Below are positions 1 through 9,295 of a stretch of 64,000 nucleotides of DNA, piece by piece. The position numbers were made by a program, and so were the translations under genes. Position 1 is the first letter of the stretch. Each line of letters begins with the position of its first letter. Location: the NCBI RefSeq assembly GCF_005795905.1, contig NZ_VAWE01000001.1, forward strand, positions 8,249,501 through 8,313,500, given 5' to 3'. The notes beneath the pieces are model-generated. The model made no database searches. It was given only the letters and a program-made list of their open reading frames with translations, and had not been told where the DNA came from. Origin of the DNA: Streptomyces marianii (lineage in GTDB: Bacteria > Actinomycetota > Actinomycetes > Streptomycetales > Streptomycetaceae).

Positions 1-2
1 CA

Positions 3-3000
3 TTCCACGACGACGGTACGCCCGTCGCGCTCGGCGGCGCCCGGCTGCGGGCCCTGCTGACGGCGCTGGCGCTGCGGACCGGGCGCACGGTCCCGGTGGG
101 CGTCCTGATCGGCGACATCTGGGACGGCGACCCGCCCGCAGACGCGGTCGGCGCGGTGCAGGCGCTGGTCGGACGGCTCCGCAGGGCCCTGGGGCCGGCC
201 GCAGTGGCTACGGCAGACGGCCGCGGGTACCAGCTGCGCGCGCGGCGCGACGAGGTCGATCTGCACAGGTTCGACCGGCTCGCGGGGGAGGGGACGCGGG
301 CCATGGCCGACGGCGACGCCCTCAGCGCGGCGGCGCTCCTCGACGAGGCACTGGCGCTGTGGCGCGGCCCGGTACTGGCGGACCTGCCGGGGCGGCTCGC
401 GGAGGCCGCCCGCTGGGAGACGCGACGGCTCGATGCCCAACGCACCCGGCTGGCCGCAGTGCTCGCGATCGGCGGCAGGGCGGAGGAGGCTCTCGCGGAG
501 CTGGCGGAGTCGTGTGCCGCGCATCCGCTCGACGAGCGCCTCCACGAGCTGCGGATCGCGGCGCTGCGGGACACCGGCCGCACCGCGCAGGCGCTCGCCG
601 CGTACGAGGAGGTCCGCCGTGTACTCGCCGACCGCTTGGGCACCGACCCCGGGCCCGGCCTGCGCGCGCTGCACAAGGAGCTGCTGCGCCCGTACCCGTA
701 CGAGACGGGCGGCGCTTCCCCGGCGGCCTCCCCTGCGGCCGATGCCTCGCCCGGCACTCCGCCGCCCGGGAACCTGCGCGCCAGGCTCAACAGCTTCGTG
801 GGGCGCGAGCCCGATCTCCGGGCCATCCGTGAGGATCTGGCCGGGGCCCGGCTCGTCACGCTCGTGGGAGCGGGCGGCTCCGGTAAGACGCGGCTGTCGC
901 AAGAGGCGGCCGAGCGGGCCGCGGCGGACCCCGACCGGCCCTGGCCCGACGGCGTCTGGCTCGCCGAACTCGCACCCGTGGAGGACCCGGAGTCCGTCCC
1001 GGAGACGGTGCTCAGCGCCCTCGGAGGACGCGAGACCGTACTGCGGGGTGCAGGCGCGGAGGAGCTCCGGGCAGGCGGCGAGCGGCAGAGCGGCGACGCC
1101 TTCGTGAGGCTCGTCGAGTACTGCGCGCGGCGGCGCATGCTGCTGCTTCTGGACAACTGCGAGCACGTCGTGGAGGCTGCGGCCGCACTCGCCGAGCGGC
1201 TGCTGGAGCGCTGCCCCGGGCTCACGGTTCTGGCGACCAGCCGGGAACCACTCGGCGTGCCGGGGGAGTTGGTGCGGCCCGTGGGGCCGCTGCCCATCCC
1301 GGTGGCACTGCGCCTGCTCGCCGACCGCGGCGCGGCCGCGCGTCCCGACTTCCGCATCGACGCGGACGAGGCGACCGCGTCGGCGTGCGCCGAGATCTGC
1401 CGCCGTCTCGACGGGCTTCCGCTCGCCGTCGAACTCGCGGCCGCGCGGCTGCGGATGCTCACCGCGCCCCAGATCGCCGACCGCCTCGACGACCGGTTCC
1501 GTCTGCTCAACACCGGCGCGCGGACCGTGCTGCCGCGCCAGCAGACCCTCCGCGCGGTCGTCGACTGGTCCTGGGACCTCCTCGACCTCCCCGAACGCGC
1601 CGTCCTGCGCCGCCTCTCGGTCTTCGCCGGCGAGTGCGACCTCACCGCGGCCGAATCGGTCTGCGCCGACCCGGCCGACCGTACCCGCGAACGTCCCGCG
1701 GAACCGGATGCCGCCACTCTTCTGGGGGCGCTGGTGGACAAGTCGCTGGTCGTCGCCGTGCCAGGTGCGGACGGCGGGATGCGGTACCGGCTGCTGGAGA
1801 CCGTCGCCGAGTACGCGGGAGAGCGGCTCGACGAGGCCGCGGAGCGGAAAGCCGCCGAGCGCCGGCATCTGGTGCACTACCGGGAGCTGGCCCGGAACCT
1901 CGAGCCCCGGCTGCGCGGGGCCGGGCAGCGTGCCGCGCTCGCCCGGCTGCAGCTGGAACACGAGAACCTGCGGACCGCGCTGCGGCACGCGGTCGCCGCG
2001 CGCGACGAGCACGAGGGGCTCAGCCTGGTGCTCTCACTCGCCTGGTACTGGCAGCTGAGAGATCTGCGCGGCGAAGCCCGCCACTGGACGGACGCCGTCT
2101 CCGCCCTGGGGCCCGACCCGTTCGCGCATCCCGTCGTCCCCGCCCCGCCGCTGACGGAGCGCTGCACGGACACCCCTCCGCCGCTGCGGGGGGAGTTGCT
2201 GACGGAGGCGCGCCGACAGGTCCGGCTGGTGCGGATGGTCAACATGGACCATGCGATCGAGGAGTGGATGACCCCGGAGCGCCGACGCTGGCTGGACCGC
2301 GTGACCGAGGCCTACCACCCCGGTCTGCCGCAGGCATGCCGCTTCCCCGCCTCACTGTGGTTCTTCGCCGTCCTCATCGCCGGTGACGGCGAACGCGTGC
2401 TGGAGGTCCTCGACACGACCGTCCGCACCGCGGAGGAGGCGGGCTGCGACTGGGAGTTGGCGGCGGCGCTCCAGGTGCGGGCCAACGCGTTGGCCAACCG
2501 CACCCTGTGGGCGGGCGACGCACGCCGCGACGCAGACCGCAGTCTGAAGATCTTCGAACGGCTCGGCGACGCCTGGGGTGCGGCCGAGGCGCTGTCCGCG
2601 CGCGGCGAGGCCCATGAGCGCAGCGGGGCCTACGAGGAGGCAGCGGAGGACTTCCGCCGGGCAATCGACCGCGCGGCCGTCCTCGGTGCGCAGAGCCAGG
2701 TCTCGCTGCTGCGGGCGCGGCTCGCGGCCGTGCTCGACGAGACGGGCCGCGGCGCCGAAGCCGAGAAGATCCTGCGCGAGGTGCTCGCCGCGGGTCCCGA
2801 GAGCGGTTACGAGGGTGTGATCGCCGCCCGCCTGATCCTGGCGCTCCGGCTGGCCAGGACCGGTCGCACCGCCGAGGCACGCAGCCATCTCACGGCGCTG
2901 CTGGACGACTTCCGCACCGAGACGCTCGCCGTGTTCGAGGGGCTGGCCCACGGTGTCCTGGGCTGTGTGGACGTACTCGACGGCGAGTTCGAGGCCGCTC

Positions 3001-3323
3001 TGGCCCGCTGCCGTCGCGCGCTGCAGCTCGGCTGCACCCCACTGTCCATGATGGTCAGCCCGCAGCTCTCGGCCTCCCAGCTGCTCACCGCGGCGCGGGC
3101 GCTGATCGGGCTCGGCGGCGAGGACCGGGCGCTGCGCGCGGCCCGGCTCGTCGGCGCGCACGAGGGACTGCTGCCGCCCGGCCACTTCCTCAGTTCCTTC
3201 GAGCGGGAGAACCGACGGCTGGCGGAGGAGTCCGCACGCGCCGTGCTCGGGGACACGGCGTTCGAGGCGGCGCGCGTCGAGGGCGGCGGTCTGGGTCTCG
3301 AGGAGGCCGCCGCCCTGCTCTGA
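3..3323 (+). CDS. AfsR-like SARP regulator with NTPase and TPR domains (5' end outside window)
   Basis: The reading frame is open from base 3, so the start lies left of the window; GTG 93-95 is probably internal. Residues are counted from the first codon seen. The order is: remainder of an OmpR-type winged helix (1-75), bacterial transcriptional activation domain (about 85-230), an STAND/NB-ARC-like NTPase with Walker A GAGGSGKT near residue 289 and Walker B LLLLDNC near 380, then a TPR-rich C-terminal half. This is the AfsR/SARP-LAL layout, which activates antibiotic or developmental genes by binding direct repeats near the -35 region. About 1106 residues are present. The target cannot be told from this window. 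Family assignment is strong; the regulated pathway is unknown. Confidence 0.9.
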   Translation, partial: FHDDGTPVALGGARLRALLTALALRTGRTVPVGVLIGDIWDGDPPADAVGAVQALVGRLRRALGPAAVATADGRGYQLRARRDEVDLHRFDRLAGEGTRAMADGDALSAAALLDEALALWRGPVLADLPGRLAEAARWETRRLDAQRTRLAAVLAIGGRAEEALAELAESCAAHPLDERLHELRIAALRDTGRTAQALAAYEEVRRVLADRLGTDPGPGLRALHKELLRPYPYETGGASPAASPAADASPGTPPPGNLRARLNSFVGREPDLRAIREDLAGARLVTLVGAGGSGKTRLSQEAAERAAADPDRPWPDGVWLAELAPVEDPESVPETVLSALGGRETVLRGAGAEELRAGGERQSGDAFVRLVEYCARRRMLLLLDNCEHVVEAAAALAERLLERCPGLTVLATSREPLGVPGELVRPVGPLPIPVALRLLADRGAAARPDFRIDADEATASACAEICRRLDGLPLAVELAAARLRMLTAPQIADRLDDRFRLLNTGARTVLPRQQTLRAVVDWSWDLLDLPERAVLRRLSVFAGECDLTAAESVCADPADRTRERPAEPDAATLLGALVDKSLVVAVPGADGGMRYRLLETVAEYAGERLDEAAERKAAERRHLVHYRELARNLEPRLRGAGQRAALARLQLEHENLRTALRHAVAARDEHEGLSLVLSLAWYWQLRDLRGEARHWTDAVSALGPDPFAHPVVPAPPLTERCTDTPPPLRGELLTEARRQVRLVRMVNMDHAIEEWMTPERRRWLDRVTEAYHPGLPQACRFPASLWFFAVLIAGDGERVLEVLDTTVRTAEEAGCDWELAAALQVRANALANRTLWAGDARRDADRSLKIFERLGDAWGAAEALSARGEAHERSGAYEEAAEDFRRAIDRAAVLGAQSQVSLLRARLAAVLDETGRGAEAEKILREVLAAGPESGYEGVIAARLILALRLARTGRTAEARSHLTALLDDFRTETLAVFEGLAHGVLGCVDVLDGEFEAALARCRRALQLGCTPLSMMVSPQLSASQLLTAARALIGLGGEDRALRAARLVGAHEGLLPPGHFLSSFERENRRLAEESARAVLGDTAFEAARVEGGGLGLEEAAALL

Positions 3324-3566
3324 GCCGCGGTGCGATCGGTGCTTCCCACGGAACCGGGCCGCCACGAGCGGAGCCGTGACCACCGTGATGGCGGAGGCCC
3401 GGCCCGGCGTCGTCCACATGAGTGGGCCACCGGCCTCCGCAGATCAGGCTCCGGACGGTGTCCGCGACGTCGGACAGCGTGTTGTGCACGGACGGCCTCG
3501 ACAGCCGGCGGGCCCGACCTGACACGGGGGAACCGGGGTGGTGGGAAGGCCGATGTGGCCGCAGGC

Positions 3567-3704
3567 TCACATCAGGAGCAGGCCGATCCCGATCAGCAGA
3601 CCTGTGCAGGCCAGCGCCGTGATCAAGATGGCGGTGCGCCTGCTCGCGCCGCGGAGGCGCAGAGCGAGGGCCAGCGGGCCGATCGGAGCGAGTCTGTTGT
3701 TCAT
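3567..3704 (-). CDS. Small single-pass membrane protein (45 aa)
   Basis: The ATG at 3704 is chosen because AGGAG lies six bases upstream; a longer frame to 3773 has no ribosome binding site. The product starts MNNRLAPIGPL, is rich in Arg around residues 19-25, and ends in one hydrophobic helix (about residues 27-45). It lies just downstream of the sigma factor/membrane protein pair on the same strand, separated by 43 bases, and may be the last gene of that unit. I do not recognise a family. Small size makes it uncertain, but the ribosome binding site and clean transmembrane helix support translation. Confidence 0.5.
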   Translation of the reverse strand: MNNRLAPIGPLALALRLRGASRRTAILITALACTGLLIGIGLLLM

Positions 3705-3747
3705 GTCCATCTCCTGGATAGGTGGGTGATCTCGGACCGGATGTGCT

Positions 3748-4245
3748 TCAGGATGCGCCTCGTCGGAGGGCATCCCGCAGTCGCAGCAGCTCGCGGCGGC
3801 GCGACCGTGCCCGTACCAGGACGAGTACTGCGGCGGCGGTGAGGACGACCCCGCCCACGGCGGTGGCCAGCACGTCGGCGGCAGTACCGCGGACGGCGGC
3901 CAGCACCGTACCGGCGACGGCCGTCACCGCGGTCGCCCCGAGTGCGAGGCGCGCGCCCAGCACCCGGTCCCGGGCGAACAGCGGTCGCCGCCTGCTGAGC
4001 ACCCATCCGGCGAAGCCGGTCCAGGCCAGCCCGATGACGATTAGCCCGGCGAAGGCCAGCTGAGTGCGGGCGGGAAGCGGATCCGGCTCGGTCGCCCACA
4101 GCACGGCGACCAGTGCCGCCCCGCCCCCTCCCGCCAGCCCCACCGCCACGTGGCGCATCCGGGAGCGCAGCGACACCTCCGCGGCCAGTGCGCGCTCCAG
4201 CTGCTCGGGTACGTCCCCCTGGGCTGTGGGCTTCTGCTCGCTCAT
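3748..4245 (-). CDS. Four-helix membrane protein coupled to ECF sigma factor
   Basis: A 165-residue protein with a charged N-terminal cytoplasmic stretch (1-30) and four predicted transmembrane helices at about 32-51, 63-83, 99-118 and 124-147, then a short Arg-rich tail. Its ATG overlaps the sigma-factor stop as ATGA (4242-4245), so the two are translationally coupled. That position is the usual place of an anti-sigma factor, but no zinc-binding His-x3-Cys-x2-Cys motif is visible, so an anti-sigma role is only inferred from context. A plain membrane protein co-expressed with the sigma factor is the alternative. Confidence 0.75.
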   Translation of the reverse strand: MSEQKPTAQGDVPEQLERALAAEVSLRSRMRHVAVGLAGGGGAALVAVLWATEPDPLPARTQLAFAGLIVIGLAWTGFAGWVLSRRRPLFARDRVLGARLALGATAVTAVAGTVLAAVRGTAADVLATAVGGVVLTAAAVLVLVRARSRRRELLRLRDALRRGAS

Positions 4246-4787
4246 GCCTCGTATCCCCTCTCGGCAAGGATGGTCCGCAGCATGCGCCGTGCGCGGTGCA
4301 GTCGGCTCTTGACCGTGCCGGGCGCCACGCCGAGCACCTCCGCGCAGGCGGCCAGCGGCAGATCCTCCAGGTGGAACAGGATCAGCACCTCTCGCTCCGG
4401 GGGCGGCAGTTCGGAGAGACCGGCTTCGATCTGCATGGTGGTCAGGACGCCACTGAGCTCGTCCCCTTCGGCGACGACGGCGGCCGCCTCCTCCAGGGGT
4501 GTCGCCGGAGCCCTGTACGCCTGGCGCAGGTGGTCGGTGACGGTGCGCCGGGCGATGGTGAACAGCCACGGGGTGAACCGCTCCGGCTGCCGCAGACGCG
4601 GCAGGCCGCGCACCACTGCGATCCACACCTCCTGAGCAAGATCGTCCGCGAGGTGGGGCGACCCGGCCATGCCTTGCAGATAGCGACGCAGCGGGGCATG
4701 CCAGACGCCCACCAGTTCGCGGAACGCCTCCCGCTCCCCGAGCTGGCAGCGGACCACGAGCAGCCCGTCGCGCACGTCACCGCTCAC
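4242..4787 (-). CDS. ECF-family RNA polymerase sigma factor
   Basis: The 181-residue product has sigma region 2 (DDLAQEVWIAVVRGL followed by FTPWLFTIARRTVTDHLRQ) and region 4 (PPPEREVLILFHLEDLPL and LGVAPGTVKSRLHRAR, the helix-turn-helix that reads the -35 element). No C-terminal SnoaL extension is present. The GTG at 4787 is preferred over an upstream ATG at 4832 because GAGGAGG lies four to five bases before it. It directs RNA polymerase to a small stress-type regulon; its neighbour downstream overlaps by four bases and is a membrane protein that could hold it inactive. Family call is secure; the signal sensed is unknown. Confidence 0.88.
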   Translation of the reverse strand: MSGDVRDGLLVVRCQLGEREAFRELVGVWHAPLRRYLQGMAGSPHLADDLAQEVWIAVVRGLPRLRQPERFTPWLFTIARRTVTDHLRQAYRAPATPLEEAAAVVAEGDELSGVLTTMQIEAGLSELPPPEREVLILFHLEDLPLAACAEVLGVAPGTVKSRLHRARRMLRTILAERGYEA

Positions 4788-5343
4788 CGCGCCTCCTCGT
4801 CCCACATCATCCGTCACACAGACAGTCGGCATCCCGGCCGGAAAGGTTCACGGAACCTCCGGCCAACCGCCTGCTCGCTGGGCCATCGAAGCGCGGCGTG
4901 CTGTTCGTCGAGCCCGAACGCCTGGATGCCCGCGGCCTACACCGATACGCCTCTGGTCCCCCGGCTCACTGACGCCGTACGGACGTCATCGGCGTCGATG
5001 CCATCCCGTGAGCTGCTGCGGCCTTGCGGCACGCTGGTGGTGGTGGTGGTCGGTCTGGCCCGCGAGGCGAGCGCGACGGAACCGGGCGGCGTTGATCGCG
5101 GCTGTTCCCCGGCTTCGTCGACCGGAGACTGCGGCGGGTCACCTGGTCCGACAAACGACGAACACCGCGCCTACATCGCGGCACCAGACACTCTGAAGGA
5201 GTTCCAGGCCACGGCCCTGTCCCGTCGCAGCCCGGCACGATGACATCACCACCCTTCGACGACAGCTTGACGCCACCCCAGCGGCGTCAGTCCGCACACT
5301 TCCTCGATAGCGTGGAGTTGAGACCAAGTGATGAGGAGGGCGC
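4788..5343. other. Intergenic stretch without a recognised gene
   Basis: About 555 bases between the divergent sigma-factor gene and the esterase gene. It should hold both promoters. A short GGT repeat (5037-5053) is the only simple repeat seen. Reading frames here lack credible ribosome binding sites and recognisable motifs. Confidence 0.5.
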
Positions 5344-6267
5344 GTGCGATTCGCGCTGGACGCACTGCTCGCTGACGTGCCCGCGGAGCAGGTCGATGAA
5401 GCTCGTGACTTCTACAAGTCAAGGCCGGCAGGCCGTGGCCCCAGCACACCGGGGGAGCTGAAGGAGGCCCGAGCGAAGAGGTCTGCTCCTCCTGCCGCCG
5501 ATCCGCCTGCCGTCGAAGAGACGATCGAAGCCGCGGGAGCGCGCGTCCCTGTCAGGATCTTCACTCCCCTCGACGGTCCTCCGCAGGGCGTCTACCTGGA
5601 CATACACGGCGGCGGCTTCTACATGGACTCCGCAGCGCGAGGAGACAGACGCAACCGCGACCTCGCAGACGCCCTGCACCTCGCCGTTGTCAGCGTCGAC
5701 TACCGGCTGGCCCCTGAGCACCCCTGGCCGGCGGCACCCGACGACTGTGAAGCAGCGGCGCTCTGGCTCGTCGAAGAAGCCGATACCCGCTTCGGTACGT
5801 CCCGGCTTGCGATCGGCGGGAGCTCCGCGGGAGCCACACTCGCCCTGGCGACCCTGCTCAGGCTGAGAGACAAAGGTGCCGTTGGCCGATTCACCAGCGC
5901 TGCACTTCAGTTCGGCACCTACGACTTGAGCGCACGAACCCCGGCCGGTCGCCGCATCGCGGAAGAATACTTCATCCAGGCGTACATCGGTCATGTGGAA
6001 GACCGCACTGTTCCCGACATCTCTCCCGCCTACGGCGTTCTTGGCGGGCTTCCCCCCACGCTGCTGATCGTCGGAAGCGCAGACGTGTTGCTGGAAGACA
6101 ACCTGGCGCTGGCAGGTCGGTTGTCAGCGGCCGGCAATGACGTCGAACTCCGGATCTACCCCGAGTCACCCCACGGCTTCACGGGCCACCCCACGGCCAT
6201 GGCCAGGACGGCCCTCAGCGGCGTCGAGTCCTGGCTGCGCGACCGGATTACCCAATGTAGGAACTGA
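5344..6267 (+). CDS. Alpha/beta hydrolase of the hormone-sensitive-lipase (acetyl-esterase) family
   Basis: Starts at GTG 5344 with GAGGAGG about four bases upstream. The 307-residue enzyme carries the HSL signature: HGGGF oxyanion motif near residue 87, nucleophile elbow GGSSAG near 158-163 (family form GDSAG), a YRLAPEHPWPAAPDD stretch, an acidic residue in GSADVLLEDN near 247-251, and the histidine in SPHGF near 277. Such enzymes hydrolyse short-chain esters or acyl groups of xenobiotics in the cytoplasm; no signal peptide is seen. The Asp-to-Gly change before the elbow (GG rather than GD) is uncommon but compatible with activity. It stands alone, with no obvious operon partner. Confidence 0.85.
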   Translation: MRFALDALLADVPAEQVDEARDFYKSRPAGRGPSTPGELKEARAKRSAPPAADPPAVEETIEAAGARVPVRIFTPLDGPPQGVYLDIHGGGFYMDSAARGDRRNRDLADALHLAVVSVDYRLAPEHPWPAAPDDCEAAALWLVEEADTRFGTSRLAIGGSSAGATLALATLLRLRDKGAVGRFTSAALQFGTYDLSARTPAGRRIAEEYFIQAYIGHVEDRTVPDISPAYGVLGGLPPTLLIVGSADVLLEDNLALAGRLSAAGNDVELRIYPESPHGFTGHPTAMARTALSGVESWLRDRITQCRN

Positions 6268-6744
6268 CCGCGATCCTCGAAGGATCCCAGTCCTGGCCAG
6301 TGCCGCATCAGGCAGGGTTCGCCCCGTCGCGACGCCCGGAGGAGGCGCCGTACTCGGTAACGTCGCCGTTGGTGCCCTCGATCGGCGTCATGCCACGGGC
6401 TGGGTCTCGTACTGGACGACGTCCACGGCCTGCGGGCGGGGCGTCGCCGCGGCCCCCGTCGGTGCTTGCCGCATGGAGTGCGAAAGGGGCGCTTCCCGGT
6501 ATTCCGACGTCGGTGCTCAGCGACATCGCGGCGGGCAAGGCGTCCAGCGAGAAGACCTGCGTCCGGAACGCCGTCATCGGCTGCCTGGGCGGTGAGATCG
6601 GCGGTGTCGTCCGGACGTTCCTGCCGGGCTGGGCCAAGGACAGGCCGTCAACATGACGATCGCCTTCATCATCAAGTACATCCGCCAAGGGCTGTCCCCC
6701 AGGGATTGCGGGACAGCGCCCAGGCCGCGACGAATGGGGTGGGC
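6268..6744. other. Intergenic stretch, possible decayed coding remnant
   Basis: Around 6520-6650 the plus strand reads a coding-like segment (SDIAAGKASSEKTCVRNAV, ending in LPGWAKDRPST) without a ribosome binding site or recognised family. A short inverted motif GGCTGTCCC/GGGACAGC (about 6691-6716) resembles the start of the intergenic repeat at 25.1 kb. Nothing else is supported. Confidence 0.3.
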
Positions 6745-7110
6745 ATGGCCTACATCTTCACCTTCGGTTGTTTTCTCCTGCTGGGCGTGGTCAGTCTGCT
6801 GGCGGCCGGTGTCGGCTATCGCGGCAGGGTCTGCGACAGGGCAGACGGGTACGAGGTCCCGGCAGTGGTGAAGTCCGATCCGGCCCTGCGGAGAAGGGCT
6901 GACGGCTTGGTGGCGTTCTGGTGCACCGGGGCCGCCGCGCTGAGCTTTGCCGCGCTGGTGCCGATCGGCAGCGTCATCCTGAGCGGGGGTGGCAAGTCGG
7001 TCTCCACCTGGGGACTCGTGGCCTTCGCGTTCTACGGCCTGGTCGTGGTGAGCGTGGGGGCCTACCCGTTCGAGAGGATCAAGCGCCTCGGCGGTTCCGC
7101 CGGGCGCTGA
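6745..7110 (+). CDS. Small membrane protein (121 aa), unknown function
   Basis: The product has three hydrophobic segments at about residues 5-25, 54-78 and 86-106, with a polar loop (28-52) between the first two. ATG 6745 is the first start that leaves the first helix intact; the upstream GGGGTGGG is a weak ribosome binding site. Third-position G/C preference supports coding. I do not recognise the family. The neighbouring esterase is 477 bases upstream, so it is probably monocistronic. Confidence 0.6.
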   Translation: MAYIFTFGCFLLLGVVSLLAAGVGYRGRVCDRADGYEVPAVVKSDPALRRRADGLVAFWCTGAAALSFAALVPIGSVILSGGGKSVSTWGLVAFAFYGLVVVSVGAYPFERIKRLGGSAGR

Positions 7111-7649
7111 GCAACGGTGTTCCAGGGCCGGCAACGGGCGGTGCCCGAGCGTCCGTCGTCCCGCGGGGCCCGTGCTGTCCGGTTCACCGGCCGCTCCGCT
7201 GCCTGTGTCGGGCCCAGGCGATGCCGGCCGGGGAGGGAGGTTCGTGTTGCTCGGTGGTGAGGCCGGAGCGGCGGCACGCGGGCGCTCGATGGTCCGGCGA
7301 GCTGTCCTTCGCTGTCCGTCGGCGAGCCGGAGCCGGTCCTGGCGTCGTGCGGTGAGCCGGCGGCCGACGTCCGTGGCGTTGGAGCATGGCTGCCCGGCTC
7401 CGGTTCCGTGAGGACGCTGCCGGCCGTTCCGAGGGGCTGAGGCGACGGGCCGTGATGGATCGGCACCGCGACCACACCGGGGAGAGCCGGCTTGAACTTG
7501 AGCCGGATCGTCTGCCCCGGTTCAGCCACGACCCGAACCGTACTGTGGCGAGCGTGCCCAGGGCCGAACGACGTACCGGATCCCGTCCGCCGCCGGGCCA
7601 CCCCACCCGCCCAGGACGATCCACGAACCGGTCGCGGGCGGGCCCCGCA
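7111..7649. other. Non-coding or decayed stretch
   Basis: About 540 bases between the small membrane protein and the IS3 transposase remnant. No frame shows a ribosome binding site plus a recognisable protein. It is probably part of the decayed IS region. Confidence 0.4.
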
Positions 7650-7808
7650 GGCGATACCTGGCACATCACCCGGCTGCCCGGCCCGGCCAAGGGCTTCTGG
7701 TTCCACGCCTGGGCGATCATCAACATCCTCAGCCGCTACACCGTCCAGCACACCGTCGTACCCGCCGAAACGGCCGGACGGGCCGAGGAACCGGTCCGTG
7801 CAGCCGTT
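7650..7808 (+). pseudogene. IS3-family transposase fragment (integrase core)
   Basis: The reading GDTWHITRLPGPAKG, then FHAWAIINILSRYTV, matches the first catalytic stretch of the IS3-family DDE integrase core (typically W..DITKL.GP.KG....Y.IIDIFSRY). Only about 53 residues survive and no start, second Asp or Glu is retained. It is a remnant, not a gene. Confidence 0.65.
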
Positions 7809-7915
7809 TCACGCAACGGCGTCGTGCCCCGTACCGTCCGTATGCTGGTGCTCCCGCTCCACATAGGGACACCGATCGCCCCCTCATTGTCCAACCGCTG
7901 CCCCGGAGCGCCTGG

Positions 7916-8611
7916 ATGGGTGAAGACGCCACAGTCCCTGTCACGATCAGCTCGCTGGTCATTGTGGCCAATGGCTATGTGGACGCCTATCTGTACATGG
8001 CCCACGGTGGCGTGTTCGCGGGAGCGCAGACGGGGAATCTGGTCCTGTTCTGCGTCGACCTGGCCCAGCCTCAATACCACGGATCCCTTGCGCACCTGTG
8101 GCCCATGATGGCGTTCGTCGCAGGCGTCGTGGTGGCCGAGTCCTTCCGTGGCGCCTCGACAAAGGGCGATCGAGCCACCCGCTCTCCGCTGCTGTACGCC
8201 CTCGCCCTCGAAACCGCGGTGCTGGCCGTGATCGGAATGGCGCCCGGGGCCATTCCACAAACCGCGATCACCACATCCGTCGGATTCGTCGTCGCACTCC
8301 AGGTCGTCTTCTTCCAGATGGTCAGACCAGCCACCTTCCTCACGGTCGCCATGACCGGGAACCTGACCAGGGTCACCGGCGCGGCGCTGACCGCACGCCG
8401 TACCCGGAGCCGGTCCGACCTGCGTCTCGCGGTCTTGTACGCGTCAGTCATCTTGTCTTTCGGCGTGGGTGCCGCGATCGGCGCGCTGATCACCGCCGCC
8501 ATGGGAACACGGTCGTCGCTGGTGGTCGCGGGGCTCTTTGCGGTGTCCTGGGCGTCGCTCCGCGTGACGGTCCCCGGCAAACCGAGATCCTCGGACGGCA
8601 CCGGCACATGA
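7916..8611 (+). CDS. YoaK/DUF1275-family membrane protein
   Basis: A 231-residue integral membrane protein that shows the DUF1275 signature early: GYVDAYLYMAHGGVFAGAQTGNLV, followed by about five more hydrophobic segments and the repeat-like MTGNLTRV motif in the second half. The family is widespread and of unknown transport function. ATG 7916 is preceded by GGAG at a good distance. It sits between two transposase remnants, so its neighbourhood has been rearranged, but the gene itself looks intact. Confidence 0.85.
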   Translation: MGEDATVPVTISSLVIVANGYVDAYLYMAHGGVFAGAQTGNLVLFCVDLAQPQYHGSLAHLWPMMAFVAGVVVAESFRGASTKGDRATRSPLLYALALETAVLAVIGMAPGAIPQTAITTSVGFVVALQVVFFQMVRPATFLTVAMTGNLTRVTGAALTARRTRSRSDLRLAVLYASVILSFGVGAAIGALITAAMGTRSSLVVAGLFAVSWASLRVTVPGKPRSSDGTGT

Positions 8612-8685
8612 CGAAGCAAACGAGGGGGCGCTGGACAACTCGCGGTGAGCCCGGGCCCTGCTAACCGGGTCTTCGGAGTTGGGCG

Positions 8686-9160
8686 CTACGGAGGCGTCCG
8701 CGCCCTCGGCGGATGGTGACGCAGGGTGCGCGTGGGTCTTGGCTGTCTGCGTTGAGGAACCCGAAGGCGGCGCGGGCGGCGAGACCTCCCCTCGGCCGGC
8801 AGCGGGTTCCACGTCTTCGCGAACCGCTCGTCGGTGAGGTCCTCGCGGTTGCGCAGCAGGCGCCGCCTCGCCCTCCATTCCGGGTCACTGGCGCGTCCAC
8901 GCGGCCGCGGATCCCGGCGGTGGTGCGGCACCTCACCGTGGAGCGCATCCTGTCGGCGATCCGGACGACGTGGAAGTGGTCGACCACGACGGTGGCGTCG
9001 GGCGGGCCGGTGCGGATCGCGGCACGGTGGGTGGCCGAGATGTCGATGGCGTGGTGGATGCTCTTGCGCCGGGTCAGCGGTGTGCCGCCGAGCCGGGCCG
9101 TGCCGCCGCCTTGGAGCGCGTGGTCGGTATCGGCCGGGGACACGGCGGTGCAGAGGGAAG
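8686..9160 (-). pseudogene. ISL3-family transposase remnant (C-terminal part)
   Basis: On the minus strand the segment AIDISATHRAAIRTGPPDA then TVVVDHFHVVRIADRMRSTVR is the central DDE motif of ISL3 transposases. After about 8920 the match continues in another frame (LRNREDLTDERFAKTW), so there is at least one frameshift, and the frame returns to end near AAFGFLNADSQ. The N-terminal half and the element ends are missing. Confidence 0.7.
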
Positions 9161-9295
9161 GCCCGGTTCGGCAGCCCAGCGGGTCCCCAGGGCCCCGGCA
9201 GCGGCCGTGACCGGCCGTGCTCCGGTCCCGACTTCCCGCGCGTCTCGCTTCCGGGAGTGACCTCGGTGGAGAATGAGGGAGTGGCTGGCGAAGAC

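Noticed and set aside
5037..5053. GGT run as a regulatory element
   Set aside because: Short triplet run in GC-rich DNA with no flanking features.
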